Assembly (NCBI RefSeq): GCF_000715075.1
Contig: NC_134087.1
Location: forward strand, 128,981,518 to 129,045,517
DNA length: 64,000 nt
Origin: Nicotiana tabacum
Lineage: Eukaryota > Streptophyta > Magnoliopsida > Solanales > Solanaceae
Direction: 5' to 3'
This document shows, piece after piece, positions 32,518 to 45,499 of the stretch (positions within the stretch are counted from its first letter, which is position 1; each line of letters begins with the position of its first letter). The notes beneath the pieces were generated by a model. That model made no database searches. It had not been told where the DNA came from and worked only from the letters and a program-made list of their open reading frames with translations. The position numbers were made by a program, and so were the translations under genes.

Positions 32518-34877
32518 CATCAAAGTAAAATCCAAAAGTCCCCAAACAAGAAATTGGGGCAGAAGTCATGGTTGTTATAAGAAATCTGATTGTAAAAGTT
32601 GTAATTTTGAACCCATTCGAATTGTTTTGAGCCTTTTATACCCTTTATTTATAACCCCACCTAAAAGACCACATTATAGTCCAAAGAAAGACCTTCCAAT
32701 CAGTCCTTGAGAAATGCCAAGTCGAACAGGTAGAGGCGATTCATATCAGGGGCAACACCCTGGTCCAAATAGGGAAAATAAATCAAAAATGAGAGAGTCT
32801 TATTGGTGAAAACCCTCACAGGCACCATAAGGCGACGGAAGCTGAGAGAAATCAAAGATGAGAGAGTCTTATTGGTGAAAACCCTCACAGGCACCGAAAG
32901 GCGAAAGTGAGTTGAGAGATGAACAAATAAGAGAGGTTTGTTGGTAAAACTCTTCAGGGCATCGTAGGTCGAACGAGGTCAAGGTTTTGGTGAAGAAATC
33001 AGGTTATTGGAATTCCGGGGAAACAAAGTATGGTAACTGAAAGTTGATCGGTTGGACAGATTGGGCCGATTAATCCATAATGCATGTCATGATCATTGGT
33101 GCCAGCTGTTCCACTCAGATAAGTCTCTTTTCTTTTTCCTCTTCAGATAGTCTCCCAGTTTTGGATTTTCTTATTCTTAACTCTGAAAGTCATTGCATTT
33201 CATTTCTTTTAGGTTTACTTCTCTAAAATGTTCCCAATGTCAATAAGAAGGAATTTCAAAGCTCACTACCAGCTTCAAAATTGCAAAGCATAATGCGGCC
33301 AGAGTATACCAAAGATAGCACGATGTAAAGTGGGATAAAGTGCCAGCAAAAGTTCCATCGGCAGAGTGATTTAGTCATTTCATGGGAGATGCAGAGGTTC
33401 AGTTAAAGGGGCAGAGGTGTGAAACAACGGTTCAGGTATAGAACACTCAGGTCATTCAGGGTCATAGGGTTTTGAAAGTCAGTCGGAAAGTCAAGAGGTT
33501 CAGGGCCAGTTCGGGGAAGCCAGTCAAAACAAAACAATGCAGCAGAGAGACCTTCAGCAAAGAATTCCATCAACTAACCACCACATTTTAAACTGATGAA
33601 TTTTTCTTTGATTAAACAGGGGAAGGAAATTTTGGTTGTTTCGGAGAAACCCTCCGTGGAGAATGGCAGTCACCAAATAGGTTTGATTTTTGATTTTCAG
33701 GGCCCTCCTAGAAAATGGGACCTAGTTCAAAAATAGCGTAATCTAGCATAAATGTATCCTAAAGGAATATAAGCTGGTTTAGAAGTTTGCATGTTCAAGA
33801 TAGGATTCAATTAGGGGTTCTCAGGACCCTCCTGAATAATGGGACTTAACTTTAACATTTCGATTAGATAACAACATTTAGCGTAAGTTCTATTGTAGGG
33901 TAGTATAATTCAACTATAAAAGTTGTCGCTCTTAAGATAAAATTTGACTTTTGATTTTTAGGACCCTCCTGGATAATGGAGAGTAGTTTAAAGACCCTCT
34001 TAGATAACAAGATTTAGCAGAGGTCATACCTTTAGAAGATATAACCTAGATTTAAAATTGTCGTTTAATCAAGAGTTGTCAGGACCCCCCTGGATAATGG
34101 GACCTAGCTTTCAAATTCTTAGTAATACTTGGTAACATGAGTTAGTTTTACACTCACATCTGTGCCTAGCCACTAAAATGGGGTAGGAAAATTTTCTTTG
34201 TTTTTGTCTCTTTTGTTGAAGTCAGGAGCCCGTCTGAAGAGCAGGGAATATGTTCAAGTTTAGCAGTCAGGAGCCCGCCTGGAGAGCAGGGAATATATTT
34301 CAAGTCAGCAATCAGGAGCCCACCTGGAGAACAAGGGAGTACAATTCAAGTTTTAGCTTTCAAAGTTCTTATTGATATTTGGTAATGTGATTTGTTTTAC
34401 ACTTACACGTGTACCCAGATACCCAAATTGGGGCAGGAAATTTTCTTTGTTTTTGTCTATTTTGTTGAAGTCAGGAACCCGCCTGGAGAGCAGGGAATAC
34501 ATTCAAGTTTAGCAATCAGGAGCCCGCCTGGAGAGCATGGGAATACATTTCAAGTTTAGCAGTCATGAGCCCGCATGGAGAGCAGAGAATACATTCAAGT
34601 TCAGCAGTCAGGCATCCGCTTGGAGAAATGGAAAACATCTCAGATTACAATTCAAGGGGGCAACAAAGGGATTCCACCGGAAAATACAAGTTAACAAGGC
34701 AATAAGAACCACAAGAGCTAGTTTGAAGATATAGATAGGATTTTGTAATGCATATATCATAGTCTAATCTAGCTTATTTTTATTTTGGTGTAATATGGGG
34801 ATGCAGTAAGCAGTAGCAGTAGCAATAGCAACAGTGAAATCACAGCTTCATGGTAGTCCCAGCTACCAAAACTTTCC

Positions 34878-34945
34878 GAACTATACTGACTTGATTCCTT
34901 TATAGCCAAGGATATGTAGGCAACCTTGGAAGTAGGGTGCGGTCA
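34878..34945 (+). ncRNA. Tat/Ogre structured RNA module, D copy 4 (before the 3' LTR)
   Basis: Outer stem CTATA 34881-34885 with TGTAG 34915-34919 (one G-U pair). Inner hairpin TCCTT 34896-34900 with AAGGA 34908-34912. Third helix TGAC 34887-34890 with GTCA 34942-34945. Confidence 0.6.
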
Positions 34946-35056
34946 AATCTTTCAAAATGCTTCCCACGGAGTATTCAAACGGGCAAAAATCACTCGTATT
35001 CGCTCACTTTATCTTTGCACGAAAATACTTTGTATTTCCAGTCAAAGAGGGGCAGC

Positions 35057-38000
35057 TGTTAGCACGTGATTTTTGCCCTATATGAATTACACCCATAAAT
35101 TCAATACAAAATAATTTCTTTTCATTATTTGCAATTTTTGTGGATTTTGTGGCATTTTCAGATAATTGTTTGCATTTGTCTGAGCATTTTTTATTTTTGT
35201 TTAATTAATGAAAAATACAAAAACATGCTGCATTTTCATTTAGGATCTAATTTTGCATTTTTGAATTAATTAGTAATTTAGTGTTTTACAAAAATGGAAA
35301 AATCACAAAAAAATAACTTATTTTTGCATTTTTAATTTTAGCGTTGAAATTTGGGACATTTATTTTAAATTTGGTACTTAATTAGTTAGGGTAAATGTTA
35401 TTTTAATTTTTTAATATAATTTGTTAGGCTAATTATTAAAAGTTAGTTTCTGATTTATTTTGATTTGAGAAAAAAAAAAGAAAGAAAGAACTATGATTTT
35501 TGGGCCAATTAAAACAATTTCCCTAGGCCCAAAATCAAATTCCCACATACCCGCCCGTTCCAGGCCCAGACCTGTGTCCCCAACCCGGTTCGTCTCACCT
35601 AAAACCAAACGACATCGTTTCCTCGGCCCCCGATCTGAGCCGTTGATCCCAGTAAATCCAACGGCTCAGAACTGACCCCCTTCCCCCATATAAATCTTTC
35701 CTAACAGACCCCTAACCCCATCTCGTCTCTCATCTCCCTCAAACCCTCAGAGACCCCAATCAACGCCACCTCGAACCGCCGTGAGCCGTTTGCCGGAAAT
35801 TGCCTCCGCCGCCGGCGTTTCTCCGGTTAACCTCATTTTTACACCATCGATTCTTCTCCTTCTCCTCTTTCCAAATCTCCGAATCCCCACTCTCGAATCC
35901 CAGCCTAGCCTCTCGAATTTTCAATCGAAAGTTAGACCAAAACCTAACTTCTCCCAAATCCCTCCAAACTAACACCCTGAAACCCCCACGACCCCCTCTT
36001 TTAAAATCTCTAACCCATATCCCTCGAATACCTCCCAAATCCGTCGAATCTTGGATCTAAGGACAGAGTTCGAAGCCCTAAGAAGCCAAATCATTTTCGT
36101 TTAAGATTTTGTGGCTTGCATCACCACAGGCGTCCGAAGTCGCAAGATTTTCGAGTCTAATTCGACTAACACTGATTGTGTTAAGTCAGGAAGTCAAGCG
36201 TTGGGGTCGAGTTGTAATCAGTAAGCTTTCTTTATTTTTTTCCCTCTTGTGTCCGTTTTGATTCATGTCCTACTCTCCTTATTTTTCTTTTTCTCATCTT
36301 TCTTGCAGTAGGCTGATTCGAGCAAGGATCCGAATGGCGTTAAATTTTGTGTTCGTGTTTCTTGTCAAGGTTTAGAGGTCCATTTGTTGATTTTATATCA
36401 ACAATATGCTTGAGCCTTTATTTTTGCTATTGATTTAGTCTCCTAAGTTAATATAGTTAGGCCGTCTCTTTTTAATAATCTAATTCACTTTTTTTCTTGT
36501 TCTTGTAGTTAGTCAGTCGTGCAGTCAAAACTTTTAGTTTTCAAATAAGTGTTTACTTTCTACTCTTGGTAGATTCAGAGTCTGGATTGTATTTAGGCCT
36601 GGGGTTTCATTCCTTTAGGTTCAGGCTCATGTTCTGGGTTGGGTCTTGAGTGAATTCAGCCCAGGGTCAGTTTGACCCATACCCATCTGGGTTACTTTTA
36701 AATAACAGGGATCGTAAAGGGTAATGTAGGGAAATTGGTATAGGGAATCTCATTGTAACAGAAAAGGAAGCTTCTAGGAAGCTGGGAAGGGGCTATTTTG
36801 AAACTCTGATATATGAACTGAGGGTAGTTAAGCAAAAACAAAAACTGGCTAGGGATTTCTAAGCTAAAAGCAAATTTGAAAAGGGGTTAAAGGGTAAAAC
36901 TAAAATCAGAAAGGTTGCCCTATTAGCTTGCCCATAAAGGTACTTTTTCTTGCATTGAAAGGCAGACCCAAGAGACCTAAGAGATAAAAAATCAGAGAAA
37001 ATAGGACGGTTGAGTTTTTTTTTAAAAAATCACTATTCCATTTGTTTTTCTTTTCTGAAATTGCTAAAAGTTTTGGATCCCTAGAGCAATATTTGATGTG
37101 AATGGGGTTGAGGATGGTTAATTGAATCTTCAGAAGCTGATTTTGAGCTTGATTTGTGTTTGGAATACTATTTTAATTTGAGTTTGAGATTGAATCTGGG
37201 TCTGTGTGGACTTGGTTTGGGGCTGAAACTGATTTTATTCAGTTAACACTGTTGCTTTGTTGCTGATAATCGTTTGTTGTTGCTGACCTTGCATTATTCT
37301 ATTTCTTTCTGCTTTCCAGGTACTTCTTAGACCCATGAATGTATGACCTTTGAGTTTGAAGTCATAGAATCAATTGGAAGCTCAAGATGTGCACTAGTTT
37401 CTTCATAGCAAATACTAGTTGTGTTTCTCCAAAGAATTCTGTATTAATTTAGTGCATTTGTATGCTATTGTTTTCATGTATGTTGTTGAGAGTTGCTATG
37501 AGTTCGCTTACATTTTATGTTGGATGTATTTGCAAGGAAAACACCTTCTGCCTATTTTTTAGATGTATTTAGTTTTAAAATTGATCCATGCTTAGTATGA
37601 TCCGTATTCTTTCATGTGGTTACTCTGCAAATTTGGTCCTAGTTCTGTTTCTTTTCCAGCTCTTAACTTATCATTGTAGTTCCTGAAGGTCTAAAATGTG
37701 TATGGTTAAAAGGACCGAACGTTTTGCTCCTAAAGCTGATGTTTTAAGGCTATCATTTTTATCAGTGCAAATCTGTTGATCTCTCGTGTAATTGAGTGAA
37801 TGCCTTTGGTTGAAAACAAGGTATGCTTGGTTAAATATGTAAAGGTCTTGGTATGAGCTTAAATTAGATGGTTATGGATTGTTGTAGCGGGAATCTAAAA
37901 TTAAAACAAGCATTTTTTTGTTTGTTGCTCAGTTTGATGATTCATATTTACATTGCCAGTATGATTTCATATTAGCCAAAGCCAAAGTTTTTTTTTAAAA

Positions 38001-38984
38001 TTAACTTGAAGTCATCTGGGTTGGGTGGGTTAAGCATCGAGTTCGTTTTGGGAATGATGAATCAAGCCATAGGATCAGTGTCGTTTGGGCCAAATGGTCA
38101 TTGGGCAGGTAAATGCATAGTGGGCTCCGAATTGGTTCTATTAAATGCTAGAATTGGACTTCAGTTGTTGATCCTGCAATTGGGTTTTCTCGATTTGTGT
38201 TGTCCAATTAATTAGTCACAGTAATTCCGGGATGTGGTTTTGATATAACTTCAAATTATTTTTGGATATGCATATCCGTAGTTCACTTAGTTAAATGCTA
38301 TTACCTTTTAAAAGGGAATTGAGGTGCGCCGCGCCAAATAAAATCTCAAATGTGTGGCCCTCATTTAACTATTTATTTTAAAATTCTTAGGATTCGAGGC
38401 GTTCCATTTAGCAAATTTTCCATGGCCCTCGCAAAGTTAAAAACACGTAGTTGCTTTAGGCGCGTTATTTTAATAATATTACCTTCCTAAACTCGGGTGT
38501 TCATTTCATGTGACCCAAATCCAAATCTTAACAACGTTGAATAAAATGTGTTTCGGATTGCAGGTGCATTTCATGTGGCGCGGTTCAATGACATGTTTTA
38601 GATGGCGTTGAAATCTTCCTTAAAATAATTTAAAGCGGGTTAAAGATAAAATGCACATAGGTTTGAAATTTGTACTAAAATCAGGTAATTGGGCCGAATG
38701 TAACAGTTGAGTGACCGTGCTATAACCACAGAACTCGAGAATGCCTAACATATTCTCTCGGGTTAACAAAATTTCTTACTTAGATTTCTGGTTCTCGGAC
38801 TGTTAAGCAGAGTCAAGTTTTTCCACGATTCGAGATTTGACATCGGTGACTTGGGACACCATAAATCTCCCAAGTGGCGACTCTGGATTTATAAATAAAT
38901 AAATCCTGTTTCAATTGTCCTTTAATTGGAAAAACTCCCTCATCTACTCCCTTCCGGGGGTGTAGGTAAAAAGGAGGTGTGACA
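35057..38984 (+). repeat. 3' LTR of element D
   Basis: Starts TGTTAGCACGTG directly after the polypurine tract and ends GGTGTGACA. It holds about 197 bp (35187-35383) missing from the 5' copy, the TATA box at 35689-35694, and the same intron signals (36221-37319). The first ATG of the LTR open frame in the 5' copy (17697) is ACG here. Confidence 0.93.
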
Positions 38985-38989
38985 TCCAC
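38985..38989 (+). repeat. Target-site duplication of element D, right copy (TCCAC)
   Basis: Exact repeat of 17183-17187, followed by resumed element C sequence. Confidence 0.95.
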
Positions 38990-41099
38990 AAATGCCGAGG
39001 AAATTGCGAAGAAGCACGACCGCAGATGCGGTTCTGAGCATCGCAGAAGTGATCACTGGATGATCGAGGCTGTCCCGCAAATGCAAGCCTTTTCCACAAA
39101 TGCAGAATTTCCCGGGCAGAACTCTATATCGAGGTTTTGGGTTCTTTTATCATATTTTGAGATGTGGGACCGGATTGAGGCGACTTTTGAAGCAATTTTC
39201 ATTACAAGGATTGGGGTAAGTGTTCTACAGTCAATTTTGATTATATTTCACGAAAATCTTCATTTTTGGTAATTGGATTGTTAATTTTAAAGAGAAAATT
39301 GGGGGGTTTTAGCCTAAAGTATCATAGAGTGAGTTTTTGAGTTTTGGACATCAATTCACAGTCGGATTGGAGTGAAACTAGTATGGTTGGACTCATAATT
39401 GAATGGGTTGTCAGATTTTATAAGTTTCATCCGGTTTTGAGGAGCGAGCCCGGGTTTGACTTTTAGCCGATTTTGGAATTTTGATTATAGATTTGATCTT
39501 TATCATTTGGAGTTTTTTCCTTAGGCATTAATTGATGTATTTGAGTTGCTTTTGGCTAGTTTCGAGCCATCGGAGGTCGGAGGTCAGTACACGTGTCATG
39601 GCATTTTTAGAGCATCGTTTGTCTTGCTCGGTATTGGATTTGGCTTTTTGGAGGTAAGTAACACTTCTAAACTTGGTATTGAGGGTATAAAACCCCGAAT
39701 TACATGTTATGTGATTGATATTAAGGTGACGCAGGTGTTAGGTAACGGGCGTGTACCGTAGTAACTATGATTTAGTCAATTCCATGGAACTGTGTAGCTA
39801 TCTTATTTGAACCTTTTTACTGTACTCCATGTGGTAGAGCACTTGAGCGTTGATCCTGTTGGAACCCACTAAGGTCATTTATGATGTTGAGTTATCTGTT
39901 TACATTGAACTTATATACTCAGTCATACGCATTCATATACATATCATATCTCAGTGTGTGTTACCATTTTTGATACATCACATCATTATTGTTGCCCTAA
40001 TTTTATGGCATTGTGAGCCGAGAGATTGGAGAGATTGATGAGTGAGCGAGGTCGAGGGCCTGATTGTGAGGATATTGATCTATGATGGAAGCGGGATGCA
40101 TGCCGCATCAGATGTTATTGATTTACACCATGATTGGATGATTATAATGCTTGGGCTGAAGGAGCCCCTCCGAAGTCTGTACATAACCCAGTGAGCACTG
40201 GTACCTACTGAGTGTGAGTGTTGAGTGCAATTGCCGAGCGCAAGTGCCGAGTGATTGGGAGGATTGAGTGACTACGAGGACTGAATAACTGTGAGGATGA
40301 GTGATTGGGAAGTCTGAGTGTATTGATGCACCAGAAGTATGCATATGGTTTTATCACTTCATGGTATTACAGTTGGCATGTGTACATTGACATGTAGGCA
40401 TAAAGATCTATTTTCCTCATGCCGTTTGAAAATAAAATATTTACCTGTTGAAACTATTGGGAAAATCACAGTTTTATAAACTTACTCATATGTTTTGGTG
40501 ATTTCGATATAAGATTTGGATTTTCACTAAGATACTTGAAAAGCATGACTATTTTCCGGAATTGTGAAAGGTTGAGCATTTTATCTCTGAGTTACTTCTT
40601 TTAGCATTGTTATTATGTTACGAACTGTTGTTGGCTATGTGTGTTCGACTTCGATCTTTGTTCCAGCTCGTCACTACTTTCAACCTAAGGTTAGGTTTGT
40701 TACTTATTGAGTACATGGGGTCGGTTGTACTCATACTACATTTTTGCACCTTGCGTGCAGATGTTGGATGTTGATGTTGCTACCTGCGGCGGGAGCTGGA
40801 TCAGAAGATGTACCTGCGTTCCGGTCATAGCTGCCTCTTTTCCTTGGTAGCTTTAGCATTTTAATCTGTTCATTTATATTTCAAACAAATAATATATTTA
40901 TTTCATACTAGCTTTGTAAACTCTAAATCATAGAAGCTCATGATTTGACCTACCAGTCCTTAGGAAATGTATAAGTTTCAGATATTCTATCATTTGTTTG
41001 TCTCAATAAATCTCATAAAATTGGATAGTTGTTAATTGTCTTACCTGAAGGGTTGTAGGTTAGGTGCCATCACGACTAGTTGGATTTTGGGTCATGACA
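38985..41099 (+). mobile_element. Element C: candidate solo LTR, right part
   Basis: Continues C after the D insertion, starting with sequence rich in CGCAGA/ACAAATGC words, and ends GGGTCATGACA at 41099. A late block (40680-40800) with GGGTCGGTTGTACTCATAC and the terminus resembles the 3' part of solanaceous Gypsy LTRs. No coding sequence is evident. Confidence 0.6.
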
Positions 41100-41104
41100 T
41101 ATAT

Positions 41105-41165
<61 letters not shown>

Positions 41166-43029
41166 ACTGTGGAGCTTTTTATGATTCTATTTTTATGCAT
41201 TTCTATATGTTTATCAAGTGAATTGATGAAAGAAACTTGAGATTGGAAGTGAAGATTAGCTTAAGTCACTTGTATAGTGTTGTGTTGCCATTGAAAGCTA
41301 TTGTAAGCTAAATATAACTTGGATTTCAACTTGAATCCACTATAGGAGGTAAGTATATTGTGTTCTTGCATGTTCTTAAGGTTATCTTGATGTTGATTAA
41401 GTTAAATGGATGGACTAGACATGAACTAGTGAATAAACTTGCTAATTGAGGATAGTTGGAGTTGTGAATTATTTTCTTTGTTATAAATATATGGTATAAA
41501 GTTGGAATAATTGATTACTGACTTCATAATCATGTTAATTATACTGTTATGTTAAAGTAAGAAGTCTATAAGAGGTGATATGGGGCATACTGGATCCAAT
41601 CGGAGCTTGCCGCTCGTCGTAAAGTAGTTGTAACTTGTTGTTATATGGTGTCTTTTTATTGGTACTTATATGTTTTCGGATTTCTATGGTTGTTGCTTTT
41701 GGTATATGGTATTGGAGGAGGCCCTTGTTACAAGGGAGATTCTGCCAAATTTACATAAATGAGCTATTCGCTTATGTTATGGACTTAGCCTTTACACAGC
41801 ACTGATTTTGATTCTCCTTATGCTATGGTAGATTGAGTTGAGTTTTTTGAAGAGTTTCTTGGAAGGTATTGAGGAATCAACGGGGTTAAGTTATGTTAAG
41901 GCTATCGCTTCTTTCATTTTCTCATGATCCATGTGATACAAACAAAATGAACAAATGTACAACTTTCACAAATGACTTTATTCATAGAAGTACTAGGGGT
42001 TCCTATGTTCATGATTCCCTATGTGTCCTATTATTATAGCGTCTATTCATGGGTCTCAGAAAATACGTAAGTTGATAAAGTTTATTTTATGATATTAACC
42101 GAAGTCATATTGGTCTTATTACTTTCCGATAGATCTTATTGACTTACTTCTATATGCATTGCATTCATTTATACGTGTACATTGACCCATGACCAGATTG
42201 ACCCATGACCATATGGCATTATATACGTGTATATTATATGTATATGGGGTATGGGGAAAGGTTACAGCGTTATATATGCACCATCACCTGATCAGCTAGC
42301 ATTGATAATTGTGCCGACTGAGGCCGAGATAATATGATGGGATGCCCTAGAGCCTTGGTGATGTTATGTACGCATATACTATGCATTACATGTCATTTAT
42401 ATGCATATGCATGACATTATAAATGCTTCATGATTCACAGAGTTGTTCATACTTACAGGTTGAGTCCTTTACTCCATGATTCATTCATGTGTTTTATATA
42501 CTACTTTTCACACCTCACATACACTCTACTTTATTCATACTGATGTCTCTTTTGCCTAGGATGGTGTGTTTCATGCTGCAGGTCCCGATAGATAGGTCCT
42601 CCTTGTAGGCTATCAACTCAGCGAAAGGTATTGGTGCACTCCACTTGCTCCGGAGTTTCCTATTTGGTCAGTATGCTTTGGATATGTATTGATTGGTATG
42701 GCGGGTCCCTGTCCTAGTCTTTATGACATTTATGTACTCTTAGGTGCTTCTAGAGATATGTCATGTATATGGATGATTCTATGGCATTGTCGTCCTATGT
42801 TTTGAGTGTACAAATGATCATTTCAATATTATTGGTCCGTATGTCACATGTATAAGTTTTATACCATTTTGAGTCATCATATGTCGAGTATTCTCTTATG
42901 TTTAATTCTTGTTATCTCATGATGGCCTTTTAAGCTCATTAATCCATGATAGTATGATAAGAAGTATACGTTACGTTGTTACTCGGTTGAGTTAGGCACT
43001 GGGTACAAATTGCGGTTTGGGTCGTGACA
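41100..43029 (+). repeat. 3' LTR of element A, second part
   Basis: Resumes in a microsatellite (AC run 41109-41142, then TA to 41165) and matches window positions from about 160 to 1966. It ends GTCGTGACA. The microsatellite is where element C entered. Confidence 0.8.
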
Positions 43030-43444
43030 ATATCTCACAAGGTTTTGCATATACAAACATTTTCTTAAAGGATTTATAAACATGTACCCCTTTTAAAACT
43101 ACATATCATATTTTCGAAGTGATAAGCTTTAAACTTGATATATAATAAGCCATACCTTTAAGCACTAATTAAGCTGAATATAGACAACTAATTCTTTAAA
43201 CCTAGTCTAAGTGCTATGGATCTACCTCAGGTAGATTTTAAGAGGTGCCTAAGCCCTTCCTATTAGAAGAACAAGAACCCTTACCCAAAATCTCACCGTT
43301 TAGCAGACTAAGAGAGAAATGATCTTAGTAATTAAATAGTTATCCTAATATACCTTTAAATATTAGGTGGTGACTCTCTTTCATCATCAATAAGGAAACC
43401 ACTAGTTGAATATTTCCTTGACTCGGGCAAAATAGGGTGCAACA
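43030..43444 (+). repeat. 5' LTR tail of element E
   Basis: Lies between the end of element A and a tRNA-Arg-type primer site, and ends GGGTGCAACA. The rest of this LTR would lie upstream of element A, outside the window. Its sequence is unlike the D and F LTRs, so E is a separate family. Confidence 0.65.
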
Positions 43445-44030
43445 ACATGGCGACTCTGTTGGGGACTTCAAACATAGGTTTTGAACTTAGCAGACATAGA
43501 CTAGACTTGGAATTTAGGATTGTTTGTACACTGCTTTAACTGTGTGTAATTTGCATGTGTATGTTTACCTGCCTTACTTTCTCATTATGTACTACTTATT
43601 TTAAATGTTATTGAAAACATCTCACTATCTGTTATCGTTTTATATATATTGTCATCGCACTCTTTCATATAGAGTCTTGGTTGTACACAATCATACACAA
43701 TGACATGCGAAGGTTGTCTTTACACCCCTCCAAACCTTCTTTCAAAATTCTTTAGTTTCAGAGAATGGCTTTGCTAGGTGAACTGACATAACTTCTCACA
43801 GTATTCACTCCAACTAAAAATTAGGAAATACTCCACTCTGGAAAATATAGGTCATACTACATAAACCTTAGGTGGATCGGTCTTTGGCATCCACACAAAA
43901 TTAGGAAAGCCACCCTAATGTCAACGGGTCATGCACCCAAAGACATGACTTTTGTGGAAAGACGAATTAATCATGACGAGACTCTTTAGATCCAAAGCTA
44001 ACACTTATCCAACCCTTTTCTCTACCTTTT
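43445..44030 (+). other. Leader of element E with tRNA-Arg-type primer site
   Basis: The primer site TGGCGACTCTGTTGGGGA at 43448-43465 has one difference from D and F. The remainder shows no gene, and I find no copy of the RNA module seen in D and F. Confidence 0.75.
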
Positions 44031-45499
44031 TCAGAAATGAAAATCAACCAAAATTTCCCCAAGATCAACATGGTGAAGGGAGCACTGCACAAGCTAAAGT
44101 AGTGGTGCAAGAACATCCGCCTAGAGCATGGAGACGAAGTCAAGGCACACCTAGGAACATTGACTGCCTTGCTAAACATTCAAGCTGGCAAGGCGCTTAG
44201 CTGCCTGTTGATAGAGTTCTAGGACCCGACCAAAGTAGTTCTCAAGTTTGTTGATTGTGAGTTGGCGCCAATGTTGAAAGAAGTTACCAGTTTCACAGAG
44301 CTTCCATTTATAGGGATGAGGCCGATACTACCGGTCACCATGCCCGGCTACAGGTTTCTCGATTCTTTAGGTCTGGCACATAGTCGGGGTTTGACTAAAA
44401 TTGAATATGGATGGGTAAGCTTGGACCAATTATTAGACAGGTTTAGACATCGTGAAAGCTATGAGTGGTACTTGGGAGAATTTCAGTGTGATCAGGAAAC
44501 ATGGGAAAGTATCTGGCCTATAACCATCTCTTTGGCACTGCAAGGACTACTGGTTTTCCCACAAATAAGAGGATAGATCAATATCATTTTTCTGCCTGTA
44601 GTTTTGGCTACATTCCAGGGCAACCTCCAAGCCACTTTGGTACCTATGGTGTTAGAAAAAATTCTCAAAGCATGGTCGGCGTGTTCCTGGGGGTATGATT
44701 TCTTCAAGGGTTGCAACCTATTGCTTCAACCTATTGCTTCAACTCTGTAGCGAGAGGCCACAATTGACTACTTTTTGGGTTTAGTAACAGGATTCGAAGT
44801 CATAGTGAGAGAATAAGACGTTGGGTTTCCCCCACAAACATGAAGAATGGAGAGAGATGCTTACCAACTTAAGCAAAGAGTGGATCCATTGGAAGCTGTC
44901 ATGGCTGAGCGAAAGGGAAATCCTAAGTGCTCCCTATAAGTATTTTATCGAGTTGATAGGACTTGAAGGCATCAATCCATACTCACTGTTACGAGTTCCC
45001 AAGCATTTCGGGTTGATTCAGGATGTACCTCTATAGACGATGGCGACATTGTATGAAGATGAATACAATGGGAAGATCCCGATACCAAGGATAAGGAGAC
45101 TTTAGGAGGAGTGGAATGATCTTGTCATAATGCTAATGGGTTAGAATTCATGATGCACTCCAAATTATTGTGTCCGGTTCAATGAAGAAGATGAGATAGC
45201 CCGACCAAGAAGGAAAGGAATATCCTAGATAGAGGATGAAAATCTATCACAAGATTTTGCCACACTACCTCGTGACTACCTTCATGCACCGCCAAGTGGT
45301 CCCGGGGTCAAATGAGTACATGTTTACACCTCCCGAGAATGATGGAGTAGTTGAATGTATACATATTGAGTTTGAGACAGAACCAAAGGAAGACCCTAAG
45401 AAAGAGACTGAGTTTATTGATGATGAAGAAGAATTTGAAGAAGACTCGGAGAAAGAATCGGAAGAACACGAAGAGATAAGGAATGATTTCGGGCCGTGA
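44031..45499 (+). pseudogene. ORF1 of element E (DUF7745-like), decayed
   Basis: Homology to D ORF1 is visible through frameshifts: FWDPTK and FVDCELAPMLKEV around 44220-44290, then an open segment 44262-44576. Later segments (44821-45036, 45236-45499) end in a strongly acidic tail of D and E residues at about 45380-45480. It is broken in several places and surely non-functional. Confidence 0.65.

Larger units (their letters stand above)
32077..35056 (+). other. 3' untranslated region of element D with short tandem repeats and polypurine tract
   Basis: Order: A/G-rich tract 32222-32440, RNA module copy 3 (32460-32517), two copies of a roughly 65-base unit with GAGAGAGTCTTATTGGTG (32785-32905), four spaced units with GGACCCTCCTGGATAATGG (33700-34110), about six or seven units of 45-47 bases with AGGAGCCCGCCTGGAGAGC (34222-34640), RNA module copy 4 (34878-34945), and a polypurine tract AAAGAGGGGCAGC at 35044-35056. 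No gene is visible. Confidence 0.8.
17188..38984 (+). mobile_element. Element D: complete 21.8-kb Tat/Ogre-type LTR retrotransposon
   Basis: Order seen: 5' LTR 17188-20923, tRNA-Arg primer site from 20928, leader, ORF1, gag, protease, G-patch, candidate intron, RT, RNase H, archaeal-type RNase H, integrase, 3-kb untranslated region with tandem repeats, polypurine tract 35044-35056, 3' LTR 35057-38984, with a perfect TCCAC duplication. The size, an extra ORF before gag, an intron between protease and RT, and the tRNA-Arg primer are hallmarks of the Ogre group within Tat (established knowledge). All reading frames are broken, so it is no longer autonomous. Hand comparison of one 240-bp LTR stretch (from 18181 and about 36250) gave about 11 differences, so the insertion is not very recent. 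Confidence 0.92.
1..43029 (+). mobile_element. Element A: non-coding LARD-like Ty3/Gypsy derivative, 5' end outside window
   Basis: Assembled from four pieces that rejoin once the inserted elements are removed: LTR tail 1-1966, leader 1967-2381, internal region 12045-15473, and a 3' LTR at 15474-16355 plus 41100-43029. The first bases of the window match the 3' LTR from about 16264, and the text near 160-240 matches about 41190-41270, so both LTRs belong to one element. The LTR ends in GTCGTGACA and is followed by a Met-type primer site. About 3.8 kb of internal sequence holds no recognisable gag or pol and no long open frame, so the element would depend on a relative for its proteins. The five bases after the 3' LTR (ATATC, 43030-43034) should be the target duplication, but its partner lies upstream of the window. 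Confidence 0.75.

Noticed and set aside
16356..41099. Element C as a full retrotransposon rather than a solo LTR
   Set aside because: After removing D, no primer site, polypurine tract or second LTR copy is left within the piece.
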